From contig MNCI01004069.1 in the NCBI GenBank assembly GCA_015680685.1, positions 1-20,367 on the forward strand: a DNA stretch of 20,367 bases, written 5' to 3'. Within the stretch, counting starts at the first letter, position 1; each line of letters opens with the position of its first letter. The position numbers and the translations under genes are program-made. The notes below the pieces were generated by a model. The model had not been told where the DNA came from, searched no databases, and was given only the letters and a program-made list of their open reading frames with translations. The DNA is from Gnetum montanum (lineage: Eukaryota; Streptophyta; Gnetopsida; Gnetales; Gnetaceae). Of the stretch, positions 1 through 9,274 are shown piece by piece.

Positions 1-800
1 CTAAGCATGAGGTCAACATAACATCATTTGAAAGTAATGCAAGTAATTCTATTGGATTATGGAGGAGAAGATTTATGCTACCTACCATGTAATCATTAGG
101 ATCATGTGAGTGTACGATATGTGACATTGGAGAATGATTAGCCATAATCACTAGGTACCTTGGAAAATGTCATTTTTTCCCTCTCATAAACCCTAGCCCT
201 CAGGTGTGATGATCCATAGATATCCCATTAATAATGGGGTGAAATGTGTTCATCTCCACTTGAGAACCCTTAGCCACCAAGGAGACTTACTATGATGTCA
301 TCTAGATTATAATTAAAAGGCACATGCATGAGGGTTGAACTACATCATGGGCAATGTTCCAAAAGGATCTTGTTCTTTGACAGTGTAGTTAATTGGCCAA
401 ACTCATGTTAGAATTCCTACCTTAAATGAAGCACACCATAAACAAATTTTCTTAAAAAGAATGAGACAAAAGAAAAAGCATGAGGGCCATGTTTTTTTGA
501 CAATGTAATAATTTCTTAAGTGTGATGGGGTTTGGTAGAAATCCTCACCCTAACATCCATTTCCCCAAAATTCAAAAGAAGAGAAAAGCAAATAATTCAT
601 TTTCACACATTCCTTTTCAAATTGTCAGAAAAAAAAAGTAGTCCCAAGGAAAAATATAAAAGTTATGGCTAGTTGTGATCTAAGAGAGCTTTCCCTCTTC
701 ATTCAAGTTAGCATAAGTCTCATGCCTAATGTAGTCTACATACTTTTTACTTTTACCTTGTGAGAAGATTGGGAATGTGATATTAATTACATAATTTAAT

Positions 801-831
<31 letters not shown>

Positions 832-1008
832 ATCTATCTATCTATCTATATAGTTAAAGTTATGATTTAATTAGTATAGTTTATTTTCAAGTTGTAATTT
901 ATCTATTTTTTTATATTTTTGATTATTTATATATTTCATCTTCTTTTAAAATTTCTATGCTTTTGTTGCTCCTTGCACTTACATGCAATTTCTAGTTTGG
1001 GAACTAAG
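1..1008. other. Unclassified AT-rich DNA, no gene seen
   Basis: No open reading frame of meaningful length and no recognisable protein similarity on either strand. It holds one compound microsatellite (listed separately) and many short A and T runs. The last bases before the LTR at 1009 (ending TTTGGGAACTAAG) are weakly purine-rich, which could be an eroded polypurine tract of an element whose 3' LTR follows, but this is weak. Confidence 0.5.
801..852. repeat. Compound microsatellite (TA)n(TG)n(TATC)n
   Basis: Direct reading shows an uninterrupted TA run (about 801-816), then a TG run (to about 830), then TATC repeats (831-849). The three perfect motifs abut without spacers. Such tracts are prone to slippage and length polymorphism. 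Confidence 0.95.
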
Positions 1009-1324
1009 TGTTGATGCCAACATCCCATCCTAGGTACAAGGCCATGGATATTAAATCCCATGCAACCAATAAGATAACCTTCTCCGCATAGGGGAGTGTA
1101 CATGTATCATAATAAAAAAATATCTTTGTATATAGACCGAAAAATAGAATAAAGACTTCTTAGGCCTAACATGAACTACATATGAAAAAATTCTAAGCAT
1201 TGTTGAATAAATATTTGACACTATCGATTTGAATGTTGCTATGATTATTATAGCTATTTTCATGGTAATTACTAGGATCCACCCAAGTTGTGTGTCAAAT
1301 GTTACATGAAGACATGGGTCGCTA

Positions 1325-2260
1325 ACATGCATTAGTGGTAGACGGGATGTGTGGTGGGCATTACATTACATAACCAACATGCGGTAGTGGACAATGAGCT
1401 AGTGGCAGACATTACATAGGTAACCCATATTGCAGTAATGACCAATGTGTAGGTGGAAGAGGTGGAAAAGGTAGATGTAACAGTTGTAGGTGGATGTGAG
1501 TATTCAAAGTAGCAAGCTACAATGGCTAAAAAAATTATGAAAGAAAGGAGCAAGAGAGGACTGGATTTGAGTCCCTTGGCTAGCAGTAGAGGTGCATGTG
1601 CATCACTAGTAGAGCAACAATGCACAAATGAGCACTAGAACTCCCCTTATTTCTATAGTAGTAGCAGGATGTATGGTTGGAGAAATAGTGTGTGCATTAG
1701 GTGACGGTAGGCATGTGGCAATGCGTGATCAATGACAACTAAAGGTTACATGTGTGGCAACATCAACGGCCAATTGAAGTTAGTTGCACATTAGTAGCAA
1801 CGGGGCTCGTGGTAGGTGAATGGTAGGTGGCCTGACCAAGCAGCAATGGGTAAGAGGCACATGTGGTAAGCAATGTTATAGAAGTCAGTAGTGCATCAGC
1901 AGTAGAGGCAATGCATGGCATGACAACGATGGAGCTAACGATGGCAAATGGTAACACGTGGTAGCGTGCAGCAAGGGCACATCAACTATTTGCACATGAA
2001 GTCAATGATAGTAACAATGGTAGATGGTGGCATGTAGTAGTAGGTAATGGGGGCATGCTAACTTTTTACACATGATGGTGATAGTAGTCAACATAGTAGC
2101 AGTAGCTCTGAACGATGCACTACATGTGATAGCAGTAGCATGTGGTAGGCTCTTTACGTAATGAGAGGTGACACATGGCATGATGGTGGTAGCACATAGT
2201 AGGCTCTTGAATGGTGGAAGCTATGGCTACGCATCAGAGATGCATTAGCAAGAGTGAGTA
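1325..2260. repeat. Cryptically simple GTAG/GGTAG/AGCA-rich tract inside LTR-A
   Basis: Over about 900 bp the plus strand is built from shuffled short words such as GTAGTAG, GTGGTAG, TAGCAGTAG and ATGGTAG, with no strict period. This is characteristic of slippage-expanded, cryptically simple DNA. A shorter, related stretch (GTGGTGGTCATTAATGGTAAC and similar) sits at about 11770-11900 in LTR-B, so the tract belongs to the LTR family and has been extended in this copy. Confidence 0.7.
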
Positions 2261-2302
2261 GCCTCCCCTTCTCCTACTAGCAAGTGAGAATAGGGGATTT
2301 AT

Positions 2303-2332
2303 GCTCTCTCTCCCTCCCCCCCCTCTCTCTCT
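2303..2332. repeat. Pyrimidine CT/C tract in LTR-A
   Basis: A CT-rich run interrupted by a run of eight C. It lies at the same relative position as the longer CT tract at 12494-12531 of LTR-B and so is an ancestral feature of the LTR family. Confidence 0.85.
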
Positions 2333-2683
2333 AGCACCAACAACATAGGATAAGAGCAAGACAACATGTTCATGAAGCAGCTGGGGGTTCTCTACCTAGT
2401 AGTGGGCACCATCAGTAGTGATAGACTGATGACAACAATAGGAGACTAGGGTAAATTTTAAAATTCATATTTACTAATTACTTAGCCTTGAAATTTAAGA
2501 CAATTATTCAATTTAAATTTTCTCAATTTTCTAGTTTAATGTACCTTTTTTCGAATGTCACATAGTGCTCTCTAGCTAAAACTATTCTTAAGTTTCCATA
2601 CCCATACAAGAGGTGCCATAGGCAATAGTATCTTTAAATGAGTTTTATTAGTCATTTTTATGTCCAAAATTTATGCATCAACA

Positions 2684-3110
2684 AAATACAAGGTGTGAAG
2701 GATGTGTAAAAATTTAATAGCCTATAATTTATGATGTGCACCATTATTTGATGCACCAAGGAATTACTTAAAAGGAAGATAGCTGCTTAAAGGAGGAGAG
2801 TTACTCTAAAGAGTTGGATAGGGTAGAATTATTTTTTTTTCAAATAATGGAATTTAGTATTTATTTATTTATTTTATTAATTTTTTTAATACTTTTATTT
2901 TTAGTATATTTTTATTCTTTAGTATAATAGTTTTATCATATCATCATCATCATAGTTATGCTAGATATAGTTCCAATATTCTATTTCTGTAGTTTAAATA
3001 TGTTTTATGTTATCAATTGATATTTTAATTTTAATTGGTACTCTATATAAATATATTCATTCATAATTATTAGTTTTGTATTTCCAGGTTCTTTTACGAC
3101 TAGGAAATTA
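2684..3110. other. AT-rich spacer before the transposase remnant
   Basis: No gene seen. There are long T/A runs (about 2829-2900) and a short ATC repeat near 2938-2953. I looked here for the left terminal inverted repeat of the Merlin-like element and found no convincing partner to sequence downstream of 4000. Confidence 0.5.
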
Positions 3111-4000
3111 TTGATTAAAAAGTATGAAAAATTACAAAATTGTATTAAGTTTTGTCAAGAGTTACGTCTTTTACCTAAAGAAAAAATCTGCTCCAATTGT
3201 AGAATACCAAAGAAAATAAGAAGGGAAGCTTCAAAGAAAGAAGGATTAAGATTTTTATGTTCTGAATGTGATGCTAAAGAAAGCATTCATCATAGAACCT
3301 GGTTCCAAAATTCAAAATTTGATATCAAAAAAATTTTATTGTGTATGTAAGATTAAAGCTAGAAATGTTTGAATGAGTATGTGCAGGTCCAAAATCAAGT
3401 CTTAAAACATACTGTAGTTGATTGGTTTAGTTTTTTTAGATCTATTTGTACAGATGTTTTATTAAAGAATCTACAATAGATTGCAGTTCTAGAAAAATTG
3501 TAGATATTGATGAATCAAAATTTGACAAGAGAAAATACAATAGAAGTAGATGTATACCAGATCATTGGGTATTTGGTGGAATTGAATGAGATTCTAATAA
3601 TATGTTTCTCATAGCTATTCCAAATAGATGCAAAGAAAAATTAATAGATTACATTTATAAATGGATCAAACTTGACAACATTATATACAATGACATGTGA
3701 AAAGCTTATAACTCAAAATGGCTTTGTCCACTTCAATTTGATCATAGAATGGTGAATCATTCATTGCACTTTAAAGATTAAAATACATGTATTCATACTA
3801 ATACTATTGAAAGTACATGGCGAGTAGTGAAAGCTCATATTCCATGAAATGGATTACACTTAGAGCTACATGACTCATATCTAATGAAGTACATGTGGAG
3901 AAGAAAATTTGCACGAAGAAAAGAAGATGCATTTTTAATGGTTGTTAAACATATTGTTGAGTTTTGCATGTCTCCTTTCAACTTAGAATATATGACATAA
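3111..4000 (+). pseudogene. Merlin/IS1595-type (IS1016-like) DDE transposase pseudogene
   Basis: In the family this protein cuts and pastes a DNA transposon. The N-terminal part (3111-3350, no ATG visible) has a zinc-ribbon pattern C-x2-C (residues 27/30, CSNC) and C-x2-C (50/53, CSEC), followed by a TWFQNSKFDIKKIL stretch typical of these transposases. The same frame continues, past clustered stops at 3348-3362, through TVVDWFSFF (3411 on). After a frameshift near 3470-3497 the catalytic core reads in one frame to 4000: first Asp in VDIDES (codon 3509), a WVFGGIE block, second Asp in IIYND (codon 3692), and Glu in TNTIESTW (codon 3809), giving DD38E spacing. A YMWRRKF block follows near 3890. 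All three catalytic residues survive, but stops at 3587, 3698, 3779 and 3845 break the core. Terminal repeats were not found. The family call rests on recognised motifs, not a search. Confidence 0.85.
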
Positions 4001-4768
4001 TTAGATTCTCTTCTTATATTCATGTCCTAGTTTATTTAAATTTGATAATAAAGTTTATTACCACAAATTTTACTAACCTTGGATATTTCAAGAAAATAAT
4101 TTATTAAGTCAATAAATTTCACTTCCAATTGATTTAATCTAAATCTAATTGATTTTTATAATTCCTTATTATGCAATGTTACCCCATCCTAAAATTCCTA
4201 AGTTGAATTGGTGAGTTTCCATATTTATTATTTTTCATGAGGAATTTTTTCTTCATTTTCATTTTATTTTTCAAGAACAACTAAACTTGACATTTTAGAT
4301 TGTCTAATAATTATTTATGCAATGTGAAGTATAATGTTAAGGGTTTTCAAATGCATGCATCCATAGCATTGCTAGCTAGAAATTCAAAGCATGGGTGAAT
4401 TATTAGTAATATAATGCTAAGGATTGGTATATCTTAGGATCTTGAAAAATCTAACATTATAACTGATGTTAATGAAAAACAATTATAAATCTAAGAAGAT
4501 GTGTTAAAATATATAATTGACATGAGACATTAACATGCACAAATTTTGACACTTCTTTTTTTATTACAAGGAATAGGTGAATAACCAAAAACTCTTCAAT
4601 TTTGATGTTCAAAAACCACCATAAAATTATTTTTTCCATTGCTAAAATATACTAAAAGTTAGCAAAGTAATTATGTTTACAAATTTTTCATAAAATGAAA
4701 TAAAGCAAACAAGGGTATCAATTTTGGAAGACATGAATTAAAGCTTTACAATTAGCCACTACTAAAAA
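4001..4768. other. Unclassified AT-rich DNA between transposase and copia LTR
   Basis: No gene seen on either strand. It includes a 21-bp stretch at 4166-4186 (ending GTTACCCCA) that recurs with one mismatch at 9733-9753. It may contain the eroded right end of the Merlin-like element. Confidence 0.5.
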
Positions 4769-4770
4769 TG

Positions 4771-4919
4771 TAACATGCTTTATGTGTTTTCCATGTTTAT
4801 GTGTACCTTTCGTAACATGCGTTACACATTTCCATGTTTATGCATACATTTTGTAACATACGCTGCACGTATTCACATTTACACATATGTTAACACATCA
4901 AGGTGGCCTCCATATCTAG
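4771..4919 (+). repeat. U3 tandem subrepeats, 5' LTR (units 42, 41 and 66 bp)
   Basis: Each unit opens TAACAT and contains a CCATGTTTATG-like core. Units start at 4771, 4813 and 4854; the third is longer and ends with AAGGTGGCCTCCATATCTAG. A fourth TAACATG starts at 4920. Repeats upstream of an LTR TATA box commonly act as enhancer units, but that role is inference here. Confidence 0.85.
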
Positions 4920-4988
4920 TAACATGTTTACGTGTTGGCATTGGATCTCTTATTTTTTCTAATTTCTCATGGTAAATGATTTCATGGA

Positions 4989-4996
4989 CTATAAAT
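4989..4996 (+). promoter_or_regulatory. TATA box of copia 5' LTR
   Basis: CTATAAAT lies downstream of the U3 subrepeats and is conserved in the 3' LTR (9275-9282). Position and conservation suggest it is the core promoter for the element's RNA. Confidence 0.7.
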
Positions 4997-5243
4997 TCAT
5001 TCTTTATGGGAGAACAAAGGTACCATGACTCACAACAGGATTGTAGTTCTAGTCACTTTCATAGACACTTAAAAGTTGCATACACCATTGCTGCAGAGTG
5101 CCAGTGTGAAAAAAAAATCTGAACACCAAGTTTAATTTAATGCATGAATGGCTAGAGGTCAGTTGCATTTGCTTCCACATAGTGCATTTCCAATTATCTA
5201 TGCATGTAAATTTCTTGTGCAATTTGCAAATTTTGTCTTACAT

Positions 5244-5256
5244 TTAGTATCAAAGC
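5244..5256 (+). other. Primer-binding site (initiator-Met tRNA type), mutated
   Basis: TTAGTATCAAAGC begins 2 bp after the 5' LTR. The usual plant copia PBS core is TGGTATCAGAGC; this differs by two G-to-A changes. It would prime minus-strand DNA synthesis. Confidence 0.85.
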
Positions 5257-5850
5257 TTCATCTCTATCTTTTTCTTAATGCCATTACTGGTTAGTAAGTG
5301 GAAGGCCTGTTATGGTTGTGATGGGCATCTCTATAAAATTACTAACCTCTATAGTGTTGGTTGTGTGGGTCCCTCCTACAAGGTGTGAAGGGTGTCCATT
5401 TAGGTGATATTTCGGGGTTTTGAACTATGCATAAAATTCCTTTATTTAAAGAATATTAACAATTTTGTAATGCATAGTTTTTTCTACATAAAGTTGTAAC
5501 TTGTGATTTGTTTTTTGTACAATTAGAAAGTAGCCATAGCATTTTTATTTGTGCAAAATTGTTAAAAGTTTGGGATCACATATCGAAAATTAAATTATTA
5601 TTAATCATATGTGATATAATAAAATTTATCCCACAAGAATTTTTATTGTATTTAATATGATTAATTAGGATGATATGTTAAATTATTTTTCTTAATTTTT
5701 TCACAAGGATTTGAAAAAGGAATATAATTTAACAATTTCATCATAAGGATATATGAATCTATTTGAATTAAAATTTATCCCACAGGAAATTTTATGTCAT
5801 TTGATATATATTTTTACATAATTTACATTGTTAAATATGTCTTATGATAT
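5257..5850 (+). other. Copia untranslated leader with a direct repeat
   Basis: A leader of about 600 bp lies between PBS and gag. It contains two diverged copies of a stretch of about 40 bp beginning AAAATTTATCCCACA, at 5621-5660 and 5770-5809 (offset 149 bp). Related CACAAGGAT/CATAAGGAT words occur between them. No coding potential is evident. Confidence 0.7.
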
Positions 5851-6660
5851 TTGAACCTCAAATTTAGTGACATAAGCATGTGTAATTATGTCGTTGTACA
5901 ACCTTTAAGCTACTTAGATTTTAAATGTGATATTCCTAAATTCAAGGGTGATAATTATAAGGTGTGGAAGGAGAGAATTCTTCTTTATTTAGGCTGGATG
6001 GACATTGATTATGTTATCCATTATGATGAATCACTTGCCATTACAATAAGCAAACATCTGGATGATACTAGTAATTATGAAAAATGAGAGTAATCTAATC
6101 ATCTTTGTGTCATGTTTATAAAAACCAAGATCTTGACTAGTATGTGTGGTTCACTATAGTAGTATGACAATGTATGCATTTTGTTAAAGACAATTGATGA
6201 AAAATTTGATTCATTAGACAAAGTATTGGATAGCACCTTAATAATGAATTTCTCATCCATAAAGCTCACCAAAATTCATGGTGTGCACGAGCACATCATG
6301 CAAATGAGGGATATAGTGGCTGAACTCAAAAAACTTGAGGTTGATATATCAAGATCTTTCCTTGTGAACTACATCTTAAACATGCTTCTACCACAACATA
6401 GACCCTTTAAGATTTCTTATAACATAGATAGGGACAAATGTTTAATCAATGGACTAATGACCATGTGTGTACAAGAAGAGGGTAGACTTGTGATGGAAGC
6501 AAAAGAGAGTGTGTATTTGGTCACACAAGAAAATAATAAAGAACAAGCCAAAGGTAAGTGAAAGGTTAAATTACCTGCATAGGCTGATATTAAGAAGAAA
6601 TCCAAATGTTTTTTCTATAGAAGGAAAGGGCACATAAAGAAGGATTGTCTTAAATATTAG
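5851..6660 (+). pseudogene. gag: Copia gag pseudogene (UBN2-type Gag with zinc knuckle)
   Basis: Gag forms the virus-like particle that packages the element's RNA. One frame reads from about 5851 to 6660. It has FKGDNYKVWKERILLYLGWM near the start (5941-6000), FDSLDKVLDSTLIMNFSSIK, HEHIMQMRDIVAELKKLEVD, PFKISYNIDRDK and MTMCVQEEGRL, all characteristic of plant copia Gag (UBN2/DUF4219 class). It ends with a CCHC knuckle at 6607-6648 that reads CFFYRRKGHIKKDC, with the second Cys changed to Tyr (codon 6616). In-frame stops occur at 6085, 6091, near 6157-6162, at 6559, near 6580 and at 6658. No frameshift was needed to read it. The start codon is uncertain: no clear ATG precedes 5877. It is non-functional. 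Confidence 0.9.
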
Positions 6661-6990
6661 AAATTTCTTGAAAAGAAATGTACTACAATCACTTTTTTAT
6701 TTTGATTCTAATATGGTTGATGTTGGCCATGACACATGTTGGATTGACTTTGTTTCTACAATCCAGGTTATCAAATCCTTGTAGAGGATGTAGAATGACT
6801 TGATTAGTAGGAACAGTAGATCTTGGAACATTGTTCCTAAGACAAATCATACAGATGCTCAATCCACTACTTCAAATGATAGATTGATTATTGTGCAAAA
6901 TACACCTAGAGAAAAAATGTGTAATGATAAACAACTAGTTAATAAAATTCCAAAAACTACTAATTAAGAAGTAGTAGATCCAGCTAAACA
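6661..6990 (+). pseudogene. Copia protease trace joined to pre-RT linker (integrase deleted)
   Basis: After the zinc knuckle, a one-base frame change near a T run (about 6692-6700) leads to DSNMVDVGHDTCWIDF (from 6704), which corresponds to the start of the copia protease. The catalytic Asp is at the WID site, but the D-S-G/D-T-G signature is lost (reads DFVST). By about 6840 the frame reads linker sequence of the kind found just before RT, with acidic, Pro/Gln/Glu-rich text continuing to 7080. The rest of protease and the whole GAG-pre-integrase and integrase core are absent, implying an internal deletion of well over 1 kb with its junction around 6790-6840. Confidence 0.75.
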
Positions 6991-8733
6991 ATAGATATCA
7001 GAACCTATTGAACAACCTATTGAACATCAGGATTTTCAAGAGAATGATGAACCAACATTAAGAAGTTCTACTAGAGTATGACGTTCAGTGATACCTAGTG
7101 ACTATATGATGTCTCTACAAGAGTCTGACTACAACATAGAAGCCGAAAATGATCCCAAAATGTTTTTATAAGCCATGAGTTGTAAGAAATCTAACTTGTG
7201 GTATGATGTCATGAAAGACGAGATGAATTGTATGTTATTTAATGGAGTCTGGGATCTTGTAAAGTTTCTTGATGATGTAAAATCCATTGGATGCAAATGG
7301 GTCTTCAAGACTAAGAAAGACTCATTAGGAAACATTGAAAGATATAAGGCCAAACTTGTCAATAAAGGATTCACTTAGAAAGAGGGAATAGATTACAAGG
7401 AGACCTTTTCTCCTGTATCCAAGAAGGACTCCCTTCATGTTATTGTGGCATTGGTTGCCCAATTTGATCTTCAATTATATCAAATGGATGTGAAAATAGC
7501 ATTCCTTAGTGGTGATCTAGAGGAAAGGGTTTATATGAAACAACCTAGGGGATTTTCCCCTAGTGATGGTGAGCAATTGGTATGCAAGCTTAAAAAATCC
7601 ATATATGATTTGAAATGGGACTCCCATCAATGGTACTTAAAATTCCACGATATCATCACTTCATTTGGTTTTGAAGCAAACATCATGGATTAATGTATAT
7701 ATTAGAAGGTTAGTGGGAGAAAAATATGTTTCCTTGTTCTATATGTGGATGAGATCCTTCTTGAAACCAATAATAGTGGATTTCTATATGAGGTGAAACA
7801 TTTTCTCTCTGAGAATTTCGACATGAAGGATATGGATGAGCCATCGTATGTCATTGGAATTCAAATCCATAAGGATAGATCTAGATGTATTCTGGGATTG
7901 TCACAGGAAACCTATATCAATAAAGTTTTAGAGAGGTTTTGGATGAAAGATTTTTCACCAAATATAGCATCCATTGTGAAGGGTGATAGATTCAATTTGA
8001 ACTAGTGCCCCAACAATGATTTAGAGAAAATTCAGATATGCAACATTCTATATGCTTCAGCTATGTATGCTTAGGTCTACAAAAGACCTAATATTGCATT
8101 TTCTATGGCAATGTTGGATAGATATCATAGTAATCTAGGTATTGGCCACTAGATGACTACAAAGAAAGTGATGAGGTACCTTCAAGGTACAAAAGATTAC
8201 ATGTTTATGGATAAATGAACTAACTCCATGGAGGTGACTAGTTACTCCAATTTAGATTTTGCTGGCTATGTTGATTCATAGAAATCAACATTTGGTTATG
8301 TTTTTATGCTAGTTGGTGGAGCTATATCTTGAAGGAATGGAAAGCAAAATTTGGTTACTACTTCCACCATGGAGGCAAAGTTTGTTTCTTGTTTTGAGAT
8401 TACTTCACATGGTGTATGGCTAAAAAGTTTCATATTAGGGCTTATAATTATGGATTCTATATCTAGGCCATTAACAACATTTTGTGAAAATTCAGCTACT
8501 ATATTTATGCCTAAGAATAATAAAATTGGCAGTAAAAGTAAACACATCAACATAAAGTACTTAGCCATAAGGGAACACATTAAGGAAAACAAAGTAATAA
8601 TTGAGCATATACACATTGAATTAATGATAGCTAATCCTTTCACAAAAGAAATGTCACTAAAGTCATTTAAGGATTATATAGTTTGGATGGGACATGATTC
8701 CATAATGCAATTTGTTGTATGTACAACTTTATA
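6991..8733 (+). pseudogene. pol: Copia reverse transcriptase-RNase H pseudogene
   Basis: RT makes cDNA from the element's RNA and RNase H removes the RNA. A single frame carries the pre-RT EEDPKM-like region (about 7150), then IGCKWVFKTKKDSLGNIERY, YKETFSPVSKKDSLHVI, FDLQLYQMDVKIAFLSGDLE, KLKKSIYDLK, and the YVDD box as YVDE (7742-7753), so the second catalytic Asp is Glu. Next come NFDMKDMDEPSYVIGIQIHK, then RNase H with YSNLDFAGYVDS (catalytic Asp changed to Asn, codon 8249), TTSTMEAKFVSC, and SKHINIKYLAIREHI near the C-terminus. More than ten in-frame stops break it, for example 7376 (TAG where Gln is usual), 7691, 8003, 8072, 8150 and 8330. It ends at a stop near 8732. No indel was needed to follow it. 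It is non-functional. Confidence 0.93.
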
Positions 8734-8980
8734 GTCTTAATGAAACTCTTATTCAGTTGTGCTATTTTTTCATATGATTTGCACATATAGTTATGAGAGA
8801 AAATTCACATATGGTAGGAGCTAAAATGAACATTGGTTTATTTATAAAGCTTGTTACCATATAAGGAATTATGTTTGAGAGATAATGCATTGTAATACAT
8901 GTAAGATAATACTCACATAAAGAGGAACTATCACCATGATTCATGCATTTATTTCTTGAACTCTAGACTTGATTAAATAT
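8734..8980 (+). other. Copia 3' untranslated region
   Basis: About 250 bp between the RNase H stop and the purine-rich tract, AT-rich and with no coding signal. The short minus-strand ORF here has no recognisable features. Confidence 0.6.
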
Positions 8981-8998
8981 GGAGACCAAGTGAGAGAT
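8981..8998 (+). other. Polypurine tract of the copia element
   Basis: GGAGACCAAGTGAGAGAT lies immediately before the TG of the 3' LTR. The typical plant copia form here is AAGTGGGAGATTG-like. It would prime plus-strand DNA synthesis. Confidence 0.75.
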
Positions 8999-9000
8999 TG

Positions 9001-9205
9001 TAACATGTGTTATGCATTTTCATATTTATGCATACGTTTTGTAACATGCATTACATGTTTTCATATTTATGCATACGTTAACGCATCAAGGTGGCCTCTA
9101 TATCCAGTAACACATTTCCACTTTTATGCATATGTTTTGTAACATGTGTTAAGTGTTTCCACATTTACATGTACATTAATGCACCAAGGTGGCCTCCATA
9201 TCTGG
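9001..9205 (+). repeat. Expanded U3 tandem subrepeats, 3' LTR (41, 66, 32 and 66 bp)
   Basis: Units open TAACA at 9001, 9042, 9108 and 9140, with the next at 9206. The AAGGTGGCCTC block occurs twice here (about 9089 and 9187) but once in the 5' LTR, so a segment of about 98 bp (32+66) has been duplicated in this LTR or lost from the other. Confidence 0.85.
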
Positions 9206-9274
9206 TAACACATTTACACATTGGCATTGGGTCTTTTATTTTTTCTAATTTCTCATGGTAACCAATTCCGTGAC

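Larger units (their letters stand above)
1009..2683 (+). mobile_element. Gypsy-type LTR (LTR-A), solo or orphan copy
   Basis: The segment begins TGTTGATG and ends CATCAACA, an 8-bp perfect terminal inverted repeat with TG...CA ends, as in LTRs. The same termini bound 11665-12859 (LTR-B). The two also share internal landmarks in the same order: an opening related to TGATGYCAACA-TCCCAT, a CT-rich tract in the 3' half, a CCATACCCATA stretch, and an ATTTATGCATCAACA end. LTR-B is followed by a PBS; this copy is not, so it is a solo LTR, a 3' LTR, or a 5' LTR with its interior lost. No matching 5-bp target duplication is visible (CTAAG left, AAATA right). It is about 480 bp longer than LTR-B, largely through expansion of the low-complexity GTAG/GTGG-rich part. 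Short ORFs on the minus strand here are low-complexity and not credible genes. Confidence 0.8.
4769..5242 (+). repeat. 5' LTR of the copia element
   Basis: Starts TGTAACATG and ends TCTTACA, with a short terminal inverted repeat TGTAA/TTACA. It aligns along its length with 8999-9528, sharing AAGGTGGCCTCCATATCT, TTCTAATTTCTCATGGTAA and GTTGCATACACCAT. U3 carries tandem subrepeats and a TATA box lies at 4989-4996. It is 56 bp shorter than the 3' LTR because it has fewer U3 subrepeats. Confidence 0.93.

Noticed and set aside
187-200. AAACCCTAGCCCT resembling a plant telomere repeat; also CCCTAAACCCCTA at 18518-18530
   Set aside because: Only one to two imperfect units each, far too few for an interstitial telomere array.
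1332-1957. Minus-strand ORFs of 64 and 97 codons rich in Ser, Thr, Ala and Leu
   Set aside because: They lie in the cryptically simple part of LTR-A and reflect repeated GTAG/GTGG words, not a conserved protein.
2687-2705. TACAAGGTGTGAAGGATGT resembles TACAAGGTGTGAAGGGTGT in the copia leader near 5376
   Set aside because: The match does not extend on either side, so it cannot be told from chance or a tiny fragment.
3341-3386. Possible GT...AG intron joining the zinc-ribbon part to the rest of the transposase
   Set aside because: At about 40-46 bp it is too short for a plant intron, and the same frame continues across it with stops, so point mutations explain the break better.
8296-8643. 115-codon minus-strand ORF
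   Set aside because: It is the antisense shadow of the copia RNase H region, which has clear family motifs on the plus strand.
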